Notes: generated by a model from the sequence alone, not told the origin. Shown: positions 10,220 through 19,974, counted from the stretch's first letter. The stretch is 64,000 bases of DNA from an uncultured Schlesneria sp. (GCA_903904835.1 CAIVEI010000097.1:17201-81200), one strand, 5' to 3'. Translations and numbers: made by a program.

Positions 10220-11170
10220 GTGGGCTCGTTGGACATTGCCAATCATCGCGTTTGCGTCACGGGGGGAGCCGGTTTTCTCGGCCGGGTGGTCTGCGAGAAA
10301 CTGCATGAGGCTGGTCTTCCTCGTGATCAGATTTTCGTTCCTCGAAAGAAGGAGTTTGATCTCACGAGAGAAGCGGATGTTCGCCGAATGTACGACATCG
10401 CCCAGCCCACGATTGTCGTTCATCTGGCAGCCGAAGTGGGTGGAATTGGTGCTAACCGTGAACATCCAGGGCGATTTTTCTTCGCCAATATGGCCATGGG
10501 TTTGCATCTTATTGAAAATGCTCGTGAACGCAGACTTACGAAATTCGTGCAAGTTGGAACCGTCTGCGCCTACCCCAAATTTACTCCGGTTCCCTTTAAA
10601 GAAGAAGATATCTGGAACGGGTATCCAGAAGAAACGAACGCCCCCTATGGCGTTGCCAAGAAGTCACTTTTTGTCATGCTCGATGCCTATCGGCAAGAGT
10701 ACGGATTGGATAGCGCCGTTGTTGTGCCCGTCAACCTTTACGGCCCCGGTGATAACTTCGACCCCAAGAGCAGTCATGTGATTCCAGCCCTTGTTCGAAA
10801 AGTTCAAGAAGCGGCGCGGCGCGGCGATGACCATATTGTTTGCTGGGGAACGGGGAACGCGTCGCGAGAGTTTCTCTATGTTGATGATGCCGCCGCTGGA
10901 ATTGTTGCAGCGACGTTGAAAATGCAATCACCCGAGCCGATCAATCTCGGGAGCGGAAACGAAATTGCGATTCGAGACTTGGTTCAATTAATTGCAAAAC
11001 TGAGCGGATTTACTGGAAAAATTGAATGGGACTCGACCAAGCCTGATGGGCAGCCTCGTCGCTGTTTGGATATCACGCGCGCCCAGCAATTGCTCGGTTG
11101 GAATCCGACGGTTCCGCTGGAACAAGGATTACGTCAGACGATCGACTGGTGGAAAGAGTCGAGTAATTAA
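10220..11170 (+). CDS. fcl: GDP-L-fucose synthase (epimerase/reductase)
   Basis: Completes GDP-L-fucose by 3,5-epimerisation and 4-reduction of the Gmd product. The 316-residue SDR protein has GGAGFLG at 15 to 21, catalytic Tyr143 and Lys147 in APYGVAKKS, and [14 protein letters not shown]. The late motif [20 protein letters not shown] is typical of the family. Where the E. coli enzyme has GSSCIYP, this one has GTVCAYP: the catalytic Ser is replaced by Thr114 and the Cys is kept. I believe this variant is a known subgroup, so function is likely but not certain. GTG 10220 is chosen because GGAG lies six bases upstream. It forms an operon with gmd. Confidence 0.88.
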   Translation: MGSLDIANHRVCVTGGAGFLGRVVCEKLHEAGLPRDQIFVPRKKEFDLTREADVRRMYDIAQPTIVVHLAAEVGGIGANREHPGRFFFANMAMGLHLIENARERRLTKFVQVGTVCAYPKFTPVPFKEEDIWNGYPEETNAPYGVAKKSLFVMLDAYRQEYGLDSAVVVPVNLYGPGDNFDPKSSHVIPALVRKVQEAARRGDDHIVCWGTGNASREFLYVDDAAAGIVAATLKMQSPEPINLGSGNEIAIRDLVQLIAKLSGFTGKIEWDSTKPDGQPRRCLDITRAQQLLGWNPTVPLEQGLRQTIDWWKESSN

Positions 11171-11407
11171 CACTTTCGTAACAACTGGCTCGACTGTGCT
11201 ACTGTTGGCGTGCGGAACCGGGGGGCACAATTGTTAGTACATTTTTATCGTAATTAAAATGCGACATTTTGAGCTGTTAATTATGATTGCTCGCAAATCG
11301 TCAATAACTGTTTAACGTTTAAAAATACGATTTGATTAGGGTTCGGCTCGCGATAAATTGATATTGCCACGGTATCACCGAAACACCACCCAAACAGAAG
11401 TTTGTGA

Positions 11408-12943
11408 ATGACCCAAGTTTCACCTCCCGAGGGCACTTCCGATCCTGCGGACATGAATCGACACTTTGTGACCTCCCATTTGGAAGCGAATCTGGGAGGT
11501 CGTAGCGTGCGCGGCGGGATCGTCGTGATGGTAAACCATGCTTTAAGGTTCGTCATTCAAACCGGCGGCACAATGATTCTGGCGAGAATTCTTGCTCCGG
11601 AAGAATTCGGCCTCGTAGCCATGGTTTCAAGCATTACCGGTCTGATTGGATTGCTAGGTAATCTCGGTCTTTCCGCAGCAACGTACCAGCGTCCCACGAT
11701 CACGCACGTGGAGGTGACTGCGCTGTTTTGGATTAATGTGATCGTTAGCCTCGTTCTGTCATTATTGGTTGCGATGATGGCACCCGTCATTGCTTGGTTT
11801 TATAGCGATCTCAGGCTGATTAATATCACGCTCGTTCTCTCCTCCTCATTCATTTTTTCTGGTTTAAGTGCACAGCATTACGCGATCCTCGTCCGGCAGA
11901 TGCGATTTGGCGCCACGGCGGCAGTGCAGACAATTCCGTTGGTTGTCGTCTCGTTATTGGGCGTCGGACTTGCTTGGGCCGGATGGGGATATTGGGCGCT
12001 AGTCAGCATGAGTGTGGCAAGTGCCGCGTGCACGGCACTTGCTGCTTGGACATTCTCCTCTTGGAGACCAGGTTGGCCTACCCGCCAATGTAATGTTTCT
12101 GAACTGGTTCGTTTTGGTAGCCAACTCACGGGCTACGATTTGCTGATATATTTGATGAGAAACGTTGATAATTTTCTGATCGGGCGTTTTCTGGGTGCTG
12201 AGACGCTAGGGATTTATTCAAAAGCCTATGGTCTGTTGATGCTGCCCATTCAGCAGATTAATGCACCACTCAATGGGGTCATCTTGCCCGCGCTCAGTCG
12301 ATTGAGTAATCAGCCCGATCGGTTTCGCAATTATTACTTGAAAGCCGTGGCTGTTTTGGCGGCGATTAGTATGCCAATCATCGTCTTCGCCTTTGTTGAC
12401 GCCGACCTGTTGATCTTGGCGCTGCTCGGGTCGCAATGGGACGGCGCCGGATGGATTTTTCGGCTGCTTACTCCTGCTGCACTTACGGGAACGATTAATT
12501 TTGCTCCATCCTGGCTGTTCACTTCGCTTGGGAATTCTGCTCGACAACTGAGATGGGCCTACCTGTCAACTCCCATCATTATTATCGGATTCTGCATCGG
12601 CATGATTTGGGGTGCTCCCGGTGTGGCGGCTTCCTTCAGTATTAGTTTCGGAATCTGTTTCTGGATGGTCGCTGCCGATGCTTGCCGACAGTCGCCAGTC
12701 AGCTTTCTCGATTTTCTCCGCGCAATCTATCCATCATTTGGTGCGAGTTTGATTGCTGCCGCAATCGTTTTCTTATACCAGAGTTTTGCTGGCAGGAATG
12801 ATTTTCTGGGATTTGTCGCTGATATCTTAGTGTTTTCCACCGTTTATCTTATGCTTTGCGGAGCAACGACAAGTGGTCGGACCATATTGAAAGCATTTTT
12901 TTCGAATATTATCAGCAAGCCGAAGCAACTTCGCGACGCATGA
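11408..12943 (+). CDS. Polysaccharide flippase, Wzx/MOP superfamily
   Basis: Flips lipid-linked repeat units across the inner membrane. The 511-residue protein has about twelve to fourteen membrane spans. It opens with RGGIVVMVNHALRFVIQTGGTMILARILAPEEFGL split over residues 35 to 70, the usual start of the WzxC/lipopolysaccharide-exporter group. It continues with NVDNFLIGRFLGAETLGIYSKAYGL, also family-typical. The first 30 residues are polar and probably cytoplasmic. ATG 11408 is the first start after a 237-base gap that follows fcl. Its place between the GDP-fucose genes and the glycosyltransferases fits a Wzy-dependent pathway. Confidence 0.92.
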   Translation: MTQVSPPEGTSDPADMNRHFVTSHLEANLGGRSVRGGIVVMVNHALRFVIQTGGTMILARILAPEEFGLVAMVSSITGLIGLLGNLGLSAATYQRPTITHVEVTALFWINVIVSLVLSLLVAMMAPVIAWFYSDLRLINITLVLSSSFIFSGLSAQHYAILVRQMRFGATAAVQTIPLVVVSLLGVGLAWAGWGYWALVSMSVASAACTALAAWTFSSWRPGWPTRQCNVSELVRFGSQLTGYDLLIYLMRNVDNFLIGRFLGAETLGIYSKAYGLLMLPIQQINAPLNGVILPALSRLSNQPDRFRNYYLKAVAVLAAISMPIIVFAFVDADLLILALLGSQWDGAGWIFRLLTPAALTGTINFAPSWLFTSLGNSARQLRWAYLSTPIIIIGFCIGMIWGAPGVAASFSISFGICFWMVAADACRQSPVSFLDFLRAIYPSFGASLIAAAIVFLYQSFAGRNDFLGFVADILVFSTVYLMLCGATTSGRTILKAFFSNIISKPKQLRDA

Positions 12944-12986
12944 TGTGTCTCTTTAAAGCGACGTGAATGATCGGAGGAATTGGCAA

Positions 12987-13676
12987 ATGAGCATTCAGAA
13001 TAAAAAGTCTGCACCGTTGGCTGCTGGCGAAGTCGCCTATCAGGTTAAACCCGATGGATATTTCTCGGGCACGCGACCAGATTTCGTCAATGAACTTCCC
13101 AACAACCCCAATGCCAGGATTTTGGAGATTGGATGCGGCGAAGGCGGGATGGGCCGAAGCATTATTGCTGCGGGCAAGTGTGCGAATTATCACGCGGTCG
13201 AACTTTTTCGTGAAGCGGCGGATGTCGCTCGACAGTATTTCGATCAAGTCATTCAAGGGGACATCGAGAAAATGGACGAATTGCCGTGGCAATCAGAACA
13301 TTTCGATGCGATCATCATGAGCGAAGTTTTGGAGCATTTGGCGGACCCGCTGGCCGTGTTACGAAAGTTGCGTGTGCTCCTCAAGCCGGGAGGAATTGTG
13401 TTGGCGGGATCCCCGAATGTTGCCCATCATCGCGTGATTCGAATGTTATTGCGCGGTGAATGGCAGTTGGAGGACAGCGGTCCGATGGATCGGACACATC
13501 TTCGATGGTTCACGCCAAAAAGTTTTAAACGCCTATTTGAAGACGCGGGTTTCGTGGTTGATCAAGTTGTCGGCTTGGGCACGACCGGCTGGAAAGGGCG
13601 CGCCGTTGCGATGCTATTGTGCGGTCATTTTGATTGGTTGTTCGCCATTCAAATAAAACTCAAAGCTCATCGTTAA
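12987..13676 (+). CDS. SAM-dependent methyltransferase (class I)
   Basis: A 229-residue Rossmann methyltransferase. Motif I is ILEIGCGEGG near residue 42, motif IV is FDAIIMSEVLEHLADP near 100, and LKPGGIVLAGSPNVAHH follows. The family acts on sugars, lipids or quinones; within this locus O-methylation of a sugar residue is the likely role. ATG 12987 is fixed by GGAGG nine bases upstream, and the longer frame from GTG 12963 overlaps that site. It begins 43 bases after the flippase gene. A second methyltransferase of the same type lies 1 kb downstream, so two sites may be methylated. Confidence 0.87.
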   Translation: MSIQNKKSAPLAAGEVAYQVKPDGYFSGTRPDFVNELPNNPNARILEIGCGEGGMGRSIIAAGKCANYHAVELFREAADVARQYFDQVIQGDIEKMDELPWQSEHFDAIIMSEVLEHLADPLAVLRKLRVLLKPGGIVLAGSPNVAHHRVIRMLLRGEWQLEDSGPMDRTHLRWFTPKSFKRLFEDAGFVVDQVVGLGTTGWKGRAVAMLLCGHFDWLFAIQIKLKAHR

Positions 13677-13726
13677 CATCATCGGTTTGTTTGAGGCAAT
13701 AAAATTATTGTTTTGCAAGAGGAATC

Positions 13727-14527
13727 ATGTCTCCAACTTTCTCGGTTGTTGCTGCGGTGAATGACACGCAAATCCTGAACCAGAACCTTCTTCTCTCTCC
13801 GATGATCGCCAGTGGTGAAGTTCCTGTTTTTACAGAGCAAGGGCATTCGTCAATCAGCAGCGCATATAATTCTGGAATGCGCCGAGCGACTTCTGATTAT
13901 GTGATTTTTGCGCATCAGGATGTGTACTTTCCCATTGGATGGGAGCAGTGGCTGATTCGGTCTATCAGACAACTCGATGAGATCGGTGCCCAATGGGGGG
14001 CTCTCGGCGTTTTTGGAATTGATTCCAAAAGAGAAATCATCGGTCGAGTTTGGTGTGCCGCCAATCATAAGGAGTTAGGAAGCTCATTCGATTTGCCTCG
14101 GGAAATCGTGTCCCTTGACGAAATCGTCATTGTGTTGAAACGGTCGATGGACGATCAGTTTGATGAAGGCTTACCTGGATTTCATCTTTACGGAACAGAT
14201 GTGATTCTCAATTTTCAGAAAAAAGGGCTTCGAGGATACGCCTTTCATGGTCCGGTTATTCATAACTCCAAGACGGTTCTGCATTTGACCGGCGGATATG
14301 CCAAGTGCTATAGATACATGCAACGCAAATGGGCTCGTCAGTTACCGCTAGTCACGTGCATCAGCGATGTGACTCGCTGGGGTTACCCGTTCTATCGACG
14401 TGAATTATTGCTGTTCTACCGAAAAGTCTTGAATAAGACGGTAGTCCACGAACGATGTGCTGATCCCAGGGCGCTCGCCGCACAACTGGGATTTGAATTT
14501 CATCAGTCTCCAAGTATGACGGATTAA
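13727..14527 (+). CDS. Glycosyltransferase-like protein, GT2-fold
   Basis: A 266-residue cytoplasmic protein with the short GT-A start MSPTFSVVAAVNDTQIL and SISSAYNSGMRRATSDYVIFAHQDVYFP near residue 42, where HQDV stands in the place of the usual DxD. The last third contains GLRGYAFHGPVIHNS. This matches the glycosyltransferase-like family (PF13712 type) more than classic GT2. The sugar donor is unknown. ATG 13727 is preceded by AGAGGA. It sits between the two methyltransferases, suggesting that the three act on the same residue. Confidence 0.75.
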   Translation: MSPTFSVVAAVNDTQILNQNLLLSPMIASGEVPVFTEQGHSSISSAYNSGMRRATSDYVIFAHQDVYFPIGWEQWLIRSIRQLDEIGAQWGALGVFGIDSKREIIGRVWCAANHKELGSSFDLPREIVSLDEIVIVLKRSMDDQFDEGLPGFHLYGTDVILNFQKKGLRGYAFHGPVIHNSKTVLHLTGGYAKCYRYMQRKWARQLPLVTCISDVTRWGYPFYRRELLLFYRKVLNKTVVHERCADPRALAAQLGFEFHQSPSMTD

Positions 14528-14701
14528 AGACTTGCCTGTCGAGTTAAGGTGTTCCTCGAAAATAAAGGAATTCGTGCTTGGCTCTCGTTTTTTCAATCCC
14601 TGTTTTCTTAGCCGAGTGTGTTGCAGAATTCGCTACTCTTCGGTGGTGTCCCAGTTTGTTTTTAGGGTCACAAATGTTGAATCTCTTCGGAATTTCCACT
14701 G

Positions 14702-15343
14702 ATGAATGATCAGACAGCTTACTACGCTCATGTACGCCAAGATGTCCTGGCCAGCGTACCTCAAGGCGTTCGACGGGTCCTCTCGATCGGATGTGGCGAG
14801 GGGCGCACGGAAGCAGAGTTGGTCGCTCGCGGCGTCGAAGTGACGGGGATCGAGTTGAACCCTGAAGCGGCGAAGGCAGCGTCTCAAAAAGGGATCAAGG
14901 TTATTTGTGGCGACGCAACCGCAAGTAGTGCGCAGCTAGCCAACTGCCCCCCGTTTGACTGCTTGATTTATGCCGACGTGCTCGAGCACATTCAGGATCC
15001 CGAATCGGTTCTTCGCGAGCACATCAAATTCCTTGCACCTGGCGGTGTCGTGATTGTCAGTGTGCCAAACTTTCGACATCATTCTGTTTTCAGGCAGTTG
15101 TTTCTTAAGGGCCATATTCGCTACCGAGATGCGGGAATTTTCGATCGCACGCACGTTCGAATCACAACTCGTCGAATGGTTGAGGAGTGGTTCGCAGCAG
15201 TAGGTTTGACAACGACGAAGGCTTCTTTCCTGATCAATCGTCGTCGCGATCATTTTTTGTCGTGGATCACGTTCGGACTATTCCGTGAATTCCTCTTTCC
15301 ACAAGTGATTGTTATCGGCCAGCAACCTGACACCACGGTTTAA
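14702..15343 (+). CDS. SAM-dependent methyltransferase (class I)
   Basis: A 213-residue protein with motif I VLSIGCGEGRTEAELV near residue 28, then VTGIELNP, FDCLIYADVLEHIQDPESVL and LAPGGVVIVSVPNFRHH. It resembles methyltransferase-11/12 family members in polysaccharide loci and is similar in layout to the one at 12987, including the PNxxHH element. Its substrate is not known; a sugar or lipid-linked intermediate is likely. It begins 174 bases after the previous gene and ends 17 bases before the Wzy-like gene. Confidence 0.85.
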   Translation: MNDQTAYYAHVRQDVLASVPQGVRRVLSIGCGEGRTEAELVARGVEVTGIELNPEAAKAASQKGIKVICGDATASSAQLANCPPFDCLIYADVLEHIQDPESVLREHIKFLAPGGVVIVSVPNFRHHSVFRQLFLKGHIRYRDAGIFDRTHVRITTRRMVEEWFAAVGLTTTKASFLINRRRDHFLSWITFGLFREFLFPQVIVIGQQPDTTV

Positions 15344-15360
15344 ACGCAGATTGGTCCATC

Positions 15361-16725
15361 ATGAATGAAGACGACGGTCCCGCACGTATCGAAGCGGCGG
15401 AGTTCTACGGTCGGACGACTCTCCACCCGATTGGACTCTCATTCCTGCTCGCTATGATTCTGGCCGTACTGTTGTTGCCAAGAAAGTACGCGATTTGGCC
15501 GGCGATCTTCATCGGTTGCTTTATCTCTCCAGCACAACGAATCGTCCTTTTTACAGCAAATTTTCCCTTTATGCGGATCTTGTTGATTTTTGCGTTAGTT
15601 CGTGTTATCAGCAGACAGGAATTTTCGGGACTTCGGTTTAGAGATATCGATCGAGTGATGATCGCACACGCGCTTGCTCGTTTAACTGTATACACGATAC
15701 AGCAACAGACAATGAAAGCTTTTATTTACCAGGCTGGCACGAGCATTGACGAACTCATAACATACTTCATCTTTCGTGCATTGGTTCGTTCATTCGACGA
15801 TTTTCGCGGCATGACGTTGGGGTTTCTCGTGGCGAGCATACCCGTCGCGATTGCATTCGCATTTGAGTACTCGACGCGTCGCAATGTATTTTCGATTCTT
15901 GGTGGCGTTCCCTTGATAACGGAAATGCGTGAAGGAAAGTTACGATGTCGAGGGGCGTTTTCACACACGCTGATGGCTGGATGTTATTGGAGTGCAATCC
16001 TTCCGTTAGCCGTCGCCGGATGGTTCGATCCGCGTCAGCGCAAATTGCTGACAATCACCAGTGCCGGATGCTGCCTGTTAATTATTGTGACCACGTCATC
16101 GAGTACGCCGCTTATGGGAGTCATCTTTGGGATCGTTGGAGCTTGTTTATTTCCCCTGCGTCGACAGATGAAGGCCGTCCGATGGGCGCTTCTCATAACG
16201 TTGTTGCTCTTGCACTTCGTTTTTTTGAAGGGACCTGTTTGGAGTTTGATTGCCAAGGTGAATATTTTTGGTGGCTCGACTGGTTGGCATCGAACACACT
16301 TGATCGATAGGGCCGTTGCGCTTTTTGGAGAATGGTGGCTGTGGGGGACCACCGATACCGAACACTGGGGATGGGGACTGCATGACGTCACAAACCAATT
16401 CATTCTTGAAGGCGTGATCGGTGGCGCTTTAACAATGGGATTATTCACTACTCTGATTGTATTGACATTTCGCAACCTGGGACGGATTCTGCGCTCGCGG
16501 GTTGTAACGAATAGTCGTTCCGACACGATCCTTATTTGGTCGCTAGGAGTCGCGGTCTTCGTCCATATTATGAATTTCTTGGCCGTGAGTTATTTCGGTC
16601 AAATTACAATGTTGATTTGGTTGCCGTTTGCAGTAGCTGCGAGCCTCTCTGATACGGTCACCGATCAGGATCGACGAGACAGGTTATCAAAAATGTCACG
16701 CATGACTTACGCCGCAACTTCATAG
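15361..16725 (+). CDS. O-antigen polymerase/ligase-like membrane protein
   Basis: A 454-residue protein with ten or more membrane spans and a large outward-facing loop late in the chain. The loop includes GSTGWHRTHLIDRAVALF, then HWGWGLHDVTNQFILEGVIGG. The Arg/His-containing loop followed by a helix with NQFILEGVIGG resembles WaaL/Wzy (O-antigen ligase) proteins. Such proteins polymerise repeat units or ligate chains to lipid acceptors in the periplasm. Sequence alone does not tell a polymerase from a ligase. It starts 17 bases after the methyltransferase stop and is the only candidate polymerase in the locus. Confidence 0.85.
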   Translation: MNEDDGPARIEAAEFYGRTTLHPIGLSFLLAMILAVLLLPRKYAIWPAIFIGCFISPAQRIVLFTANFPFMRILLIFALVRVISRQEFSGLRFRDIDRVMIAHALARLTVYTIQQQTMKAFIYQAGTSIDELITYFIFRALVRSFDDFRGMTLGFLVASIPVAIAFAFEYSTRRNVFSILGGVPLITEMREGKLRCRGAFSHTLMAGCYWSAILPLAVAGWFDPRQRKLLTITSAGCCLLIIVTTSSSTPLMGVIFGIVGACLFPLRRQMKAVRWALLITLLLLHFVFLKGPVWSLIAKVNIFGGSTGWHRTHLIDRAVALFGEWWLWGTTDTEHWGWGLHDVTNQFILEGVIGGALTMGLFTTLIVLTFRNLGRILRSRVVTNSRSDTILIWSLGVAVFVHIMNFLAVSYFGQITMLIWLPFAVAASLSDTVTDQDRRDRLSKMSRMTYAATS

Positions 16726-16782
16726 CCTGAAAAGCTGCTTTTGTCATTAACACGAAAGTTTTCAAGCAGGTTTAAACGAACA

Positions 16783-16798
16783 TGGCATGTCGTCTGCA
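16783..16798 (+). promoter_or_regulatory. Weak sigma-54-like element before the NodZ-like gene
   Basis: TGGCATG, four bases (TCGT), CTGCA. Two bases differ from the consensus, but the invariant GG and GC are correctly spaced. It lies 218 bases before the chosen start of the NodZ-like gene, in the first gap of more than 200 bases since the flippase gene. A two-mismatch match is expected by chance in a window of this size. Confidence 0.25.
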
Positions 16799-17015
16799 AA
16801 TACTCGATACACGCGGCCTTTCTTTCGGTACGATGTGGCTGGCGGGTGCACAAAGGTCACAGTGATTCAAGTTGCAAATGGCGGTGGAACTTGGGGTGTT
16901 CCAGTTGGGTTTGATAGACGACACCAGGGTTGGCTTGCTTATCTCGATTTACGATTCGTTTATAGGAATTGAGGCAACCCTTGTTCGTCAATCGGAATAT
17001 TCTAGAAAGAACTTC

Positions 17016-18002
17016 ATGACTGTCGAACCGAAGTCTTGCGTTTTGGTTAAGGGGACCGCCGGCTTGGGTAACCGGATACTTTGTTTGCTGACGGCATCGC
17101 TTTACGCTGTGGCAGCAAACCGACGTCTTTTAGTGGACTGGCGCGATCCAATCTTCACCGGACGATCAGGAATTGCTCCCGATTTATTTTCCGAATTGTT
17201 TGCATCACCTTTGGCTGATCCGTTGCCGGAACGGATCGAATCTCAATCTGTCGCACCTTCGCTCTGGCAGGGTCGGCTGAATGAAACTCTCGACATCGTC
17301 GGACGCGACAATGACCCAATTTATTACGATAAATTCGGAAGTTTTCGCAAATTGGCGATCCGACTCAGTCGCATCGACTACTCTGAAGACGTCCTGGTTT
17401 TCTGGTCGTTTCGAGAAGTGATGCGTCCGATTCGAGCACACTTGGTTCGAATCGACGAACAGTATCGCAAAATGTCGGATCTTGAAATTCTGCGGCAAGC
17501 TGCGCAAAAGTATGCGCAACCTAATGAGCGAGTTCAGTCGATCACGAATCAATTCGTCTCTGAGCATTTTCGCGATCGAATGCTCGGCCTTCATATCCGT
17601 GCAACGGACTTGCGAGCACCTGTTGAGAAACTTCTAAGCGTCGCCGGACAACTGGTCAAAAAATATGACTGTAAAGGTGTGTTCTGCGCCACGGACAACG
17701 CAGAGGTTGAAGACCGCGCGCGGCAACTGTTGCCAAACCTTGTCACGCTTCCAAAGCAACTGCCCAAAGGATCAATTCCTCTGCACTATGATCCGAGTTG
17801 TCAGGACCGGGTTGAGCGAGCGACTCAGGCTCTGGTCGACATGCTTTTGTTGTCGCGATGCCCGACATTGGCGTACGCCAGTCGTTCCTCGTTTGGTTTG
17901 GTGGGAAATATTTACGCTCAAAAGGAACAGGTTGCTGTCGACGTGGACCGCTTTAATCTGAAGGTTCAGGGGAAACGATTTGTTCAATCGTGGATATACT
18001 AA
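17016..18002 (+). CDS. NodZ-like fucosyltransferase (GT23-like)
   Basis: Probably transfers L-fucose from GDP-fucose. The 328-residue protein opens with SCVLVKGTAGLGNRILCLL, then ANRRLLVDWRDP. This matches the start of rhizobial NodZ and related GT23 enzymes, where a glycine loop is followed by the IDWR motif. The GDP-fucose-binding motif appears as GLHIRATD near residue 193, with the His-x-Arg-x-x-Asp of NodZ and FUT8. LLLSRCPTLAYASRSSFG near the C-terminus fits the family's third motif. ATG 17016 is chosen, with AGAAAGAA upstream; the longer frame from 16872 adds 48 unlike residues. Gmd and Fcl upstream supply the donor. The NodB-like deacetylase follows directly. Confidence 0.75.
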   Translation: MTVEPKSCVLVKGTAGLGNRILCLLTASLYAVAANRRLLVDWRDPIFTGRSGIAPDLFSELFASPLADPLPERIESQSVAPSLWQGRLNETLDIVGRDNDPIYYDKFGSFRKLAIRLSRIDYSEDVLVFWSFREVMRPIRAHLVRIDEQYRKMSDLEILRQAAQKYAQPNERVQSITNQFVSEHFRDRMLGLHIRATDLRAPVEKLLSVAGQLVKKYDCKGVFCATDNAEVEDRARQLLPNLVTLPKQLPKGSIPLHYDPSCQDRVERATQALVDMLLLSRCPTLAYASRSSFGLVGNIYAQKEQVAVDVDRFNLKVQGKRFVQSWIY

Positions 18003-18016
18003 ATGAGGCAATCCGT

Positions 18017-18709
18017 ATGTGGATCGTTTGGAGTCTGTTGGCAGGATTCTTGATTTCTCTGGCCTACATCAGCCCGTATGCGCTCCGAATGTTCCAGGAA
18101 CGGCGGCTGCGGGCGCGCTGTCGTCGTGAGCGCGCATTGGTTCTCACTTATGACGATGGGCCCGGGATCGTGCTGACGCTGAAACTGCTGGATTTACTCG
18201 CTGCTTACAACGCGAAAGCGACATTTTTTCTGGTCGGAAAGTGCGTGATCAATGCCCCCGAATCCGTCGCCCGTTTGCAGCGAGATGGTCATGAACTGGC
18301 CAGTCATTCGTATGCACACTTGAATGCATGGAAGACGACGCCCTGGCAAGGCGTTAATGACGTCCAGCGCGGTTTCACGACGCTTGGGCAAAACGGCATT
18401 CCGTTCAAGCTCTTTCGGCCACCGTATGGTAAAATCACATTGCTGACATGGTTGGCTACGGTCTGTCGTGGGATTGGGTTTGGGTGGTGGACGAAAGTGT
18501 CCGGCGACACGTATGCGAACTTACCTGATCCTCAGTCGGTGGTACAAGCGGTTGAACAGGATGGCGGTGGCGTGGTCCTCTTGCATGATTTCGACGGAAC
18601 GGAGGAACGATCGACATTCGTTTTGGAACTCACTAAGCGATTGTTGGACGCCGCGAAAAGTCGCGGCTGGAAAGTCTGTACTCAAAGTGAATTATTGCGA
18701 ATTCAATAA
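18017..18709 (+). CDS. Polysaccharide deacetylase, NodB homology domain
   Basis: Removes N- or O-acetyl groups from a sugar polymer or intermediate, a metal-dependent CE4 reaction. The 230-residue protein starts with one membrane span (residues 2 to 22), which would anchor it in the inner membrane. The NodB domain has TYDDGP at 44 to 49 (catalytic Asp46, metal-binding Asp47), HSYAH with metal ligands His97 and His101, and RPPYGK later. A C-terminal LLHD motif also fits. ATG 18017 is preceded by GAGG eight bases upstream; GTG 17990 would overlap the NodZ-like gene. With the NodZ-like gene it forms a pair that decorates amino sugars in other bacteria. Confidence 0.92.
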   Translation: MWIVWSLLAGFLISLAYISPYALRMFQERRLRARCRRERALVLTYDDGPGIVLTLKLLDLLAAYNAKATFFLVGKCVINAPESVARLQRDGHELASHSYAHLNAWKTTPWQGVNDVQRGFTTLGQNGIPFKLFRPPYGKITLLTWLATVCRGIGFGWWTKVSGDTYANLPDPQSVVQAVEQDGGGVVLLHDFDGTEERSTFVLELTKRLLDAAKSRGWKVCTQSELLRIQ

Positions 18710-18807
18710 AAAATTTGCGACGAAGTTTGTGACTTCAGATAGTCGCGCCCGCTTGATAACGAGCTAGCAGAAGTCTCCGCGTCGGCAAATGTAATTTGGA
18801 GTAAGTC

Positions 18808-19740
18808 GTGGCATCCGTCGATATGAGCATTCTGATCGTTTGTTACAAATCTCGCGATCTGATCCAGCAGTGCCTGGAAGGTGTTTACGCTTATACGTCA
18901 GGATGCACGTTTGAAGTATTAATTGTGGATTGCTCCAACGACGGTGCGGTCGATTTAGTGAAAGAAAAGTTTCCTGCGGCGCGTGTTATTGAAAATTCGG
19001 AAAACCTTGGCTTTGGCAGGGGAAACAATCTGCTTGCCGACCACGCGAACGGGACATTCCTGGTGTTGTTGAATCCGGACGTGATTGTCTCCGATAATGC
19101 GATCGGTCTGTTGTGCCAGACAGCGATGTCGCATCCTGAAGCGGGTGCCGTCGGAGGGCGATCAAAACTGCCCAACGGGATGCGAGATCCCGGTTGTCGC
19201 CAGTGGATTCCGACGATTTCTCGCATGCTGATTGAAACGTTCGGCGGCGCAAAGCTTCTGAATGGATGCCTTCCAGAGGATGCAAAAGGTCCTGCAGAAG
19301 TCGAAACGCTTTCCGGTGCGTTTATGATTGTGCGTCGAGACGCATGGCGCGAAGCCAATGGTTTTGATACAAGTTTCTTCATGTACTCGGAAGAACTCGA
19401 TCTGTGCTATCGGCTGCGAAAAAATGGTTGGACGATTTTGATGACACCCCTGGCGGAAGTGATTCACCTGGTTGGGGGTGGTCAGGGGCAAAATCCAAAC
19501 CGGGTGCGGATGATCACAACTGCGAAAATGCATTTTCTCCGAAAATACTGGAGTCGGCCTCAGGCGATTCTTGGAGGGGTGATCATCTGGTGTCACGGAC
19601 TTATTCGTGTGTTGCTAGGGACATTTGGAGGTCTGGTTCTTGGCAGAGACCGGGCCTTCAAGCTACGAAATGCCTATAAAACGATTGTCTTTCAGCCTCG
19701 AAATTGGTGGTTTGGCTTTCAAGGTGGTCCGATCAACTGA
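18808..19740 (+). CDS. Glycosyltransferase family 2 (rhamnosyltransferase-like)
   Basis: A 310-residue GT-A enzyme. It begins SILIVCYKSRDLIQQCLEGV, has ENLGFGRGNNLL near 70 and VLLNPDV as the DxD-like motif near 90. GAFMIVRRDAWREANGFDTSFFMYSEELDLCYRLRKNGW then covers residues 170 to 210 in two parts. This pattern is typical of WbbL-like rhamnosyltransferases, though the donor sugar here could be another deoxyhexose. A C-terminal hydrophobic stretch suggests membrane contact. GTG 18808, with GGAG six bases upstream, is preferred; ATG 18823 is the alternative. Confidence 0.9.
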   Translation: MASVDMSILIVCYKSRDLIQQCLEGVYAYTSGCTFEVLIVDCSNDGAVDLVKEKFPAARVIENSENLGFGRGNNLLADHANGTFLVLLNPDVIVSDNAIGLLCQTAMSHPEAGAVGGRSKLPNGMRDPGCRQWIPTISRMLIETFGGAKLLNGCLPEDAKGPAEVETLSGAFMIVRRDAWREANGFDTSFFMYSEELDLCYRLRKNGWTILMTPLAEVIHLVGGGQGQNPNRVRMITTAKMHFLRKYWSRPQAILGGVIIWCHGLIRVLLGTFGGLVLGRDRAFKLRNAYKTIVFQPRNWWFGFQGGPIN

Positions 19741-19974
19741 ACGATGTCCAGATCAGTTGGCTGCCGCTATCGTGGAGAGTCTGCTCTTGAGTTGACGGTG
19801 GTTAACCTTGTGGAAAAAATCGAGTGATCCATACTCGAACACCAGTCATCTCCGGATGACGAGAAGTCTCTCCTTCGCATGAATCGACGACTACCTTTTT
19901 ATCCGCCGCGAATTGATACGTTGAATTTGAGTAAGATTGGGAACATCAACTTGTTTTATTTTGGTAACAATTAA

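Noticed and set aside
16872..17015. 48-codon extension upstream of the NodZ-like start
   Set aside because: The added residues do not fit the family's N-terminus, and a purine-rich site lies before ATG 17016.
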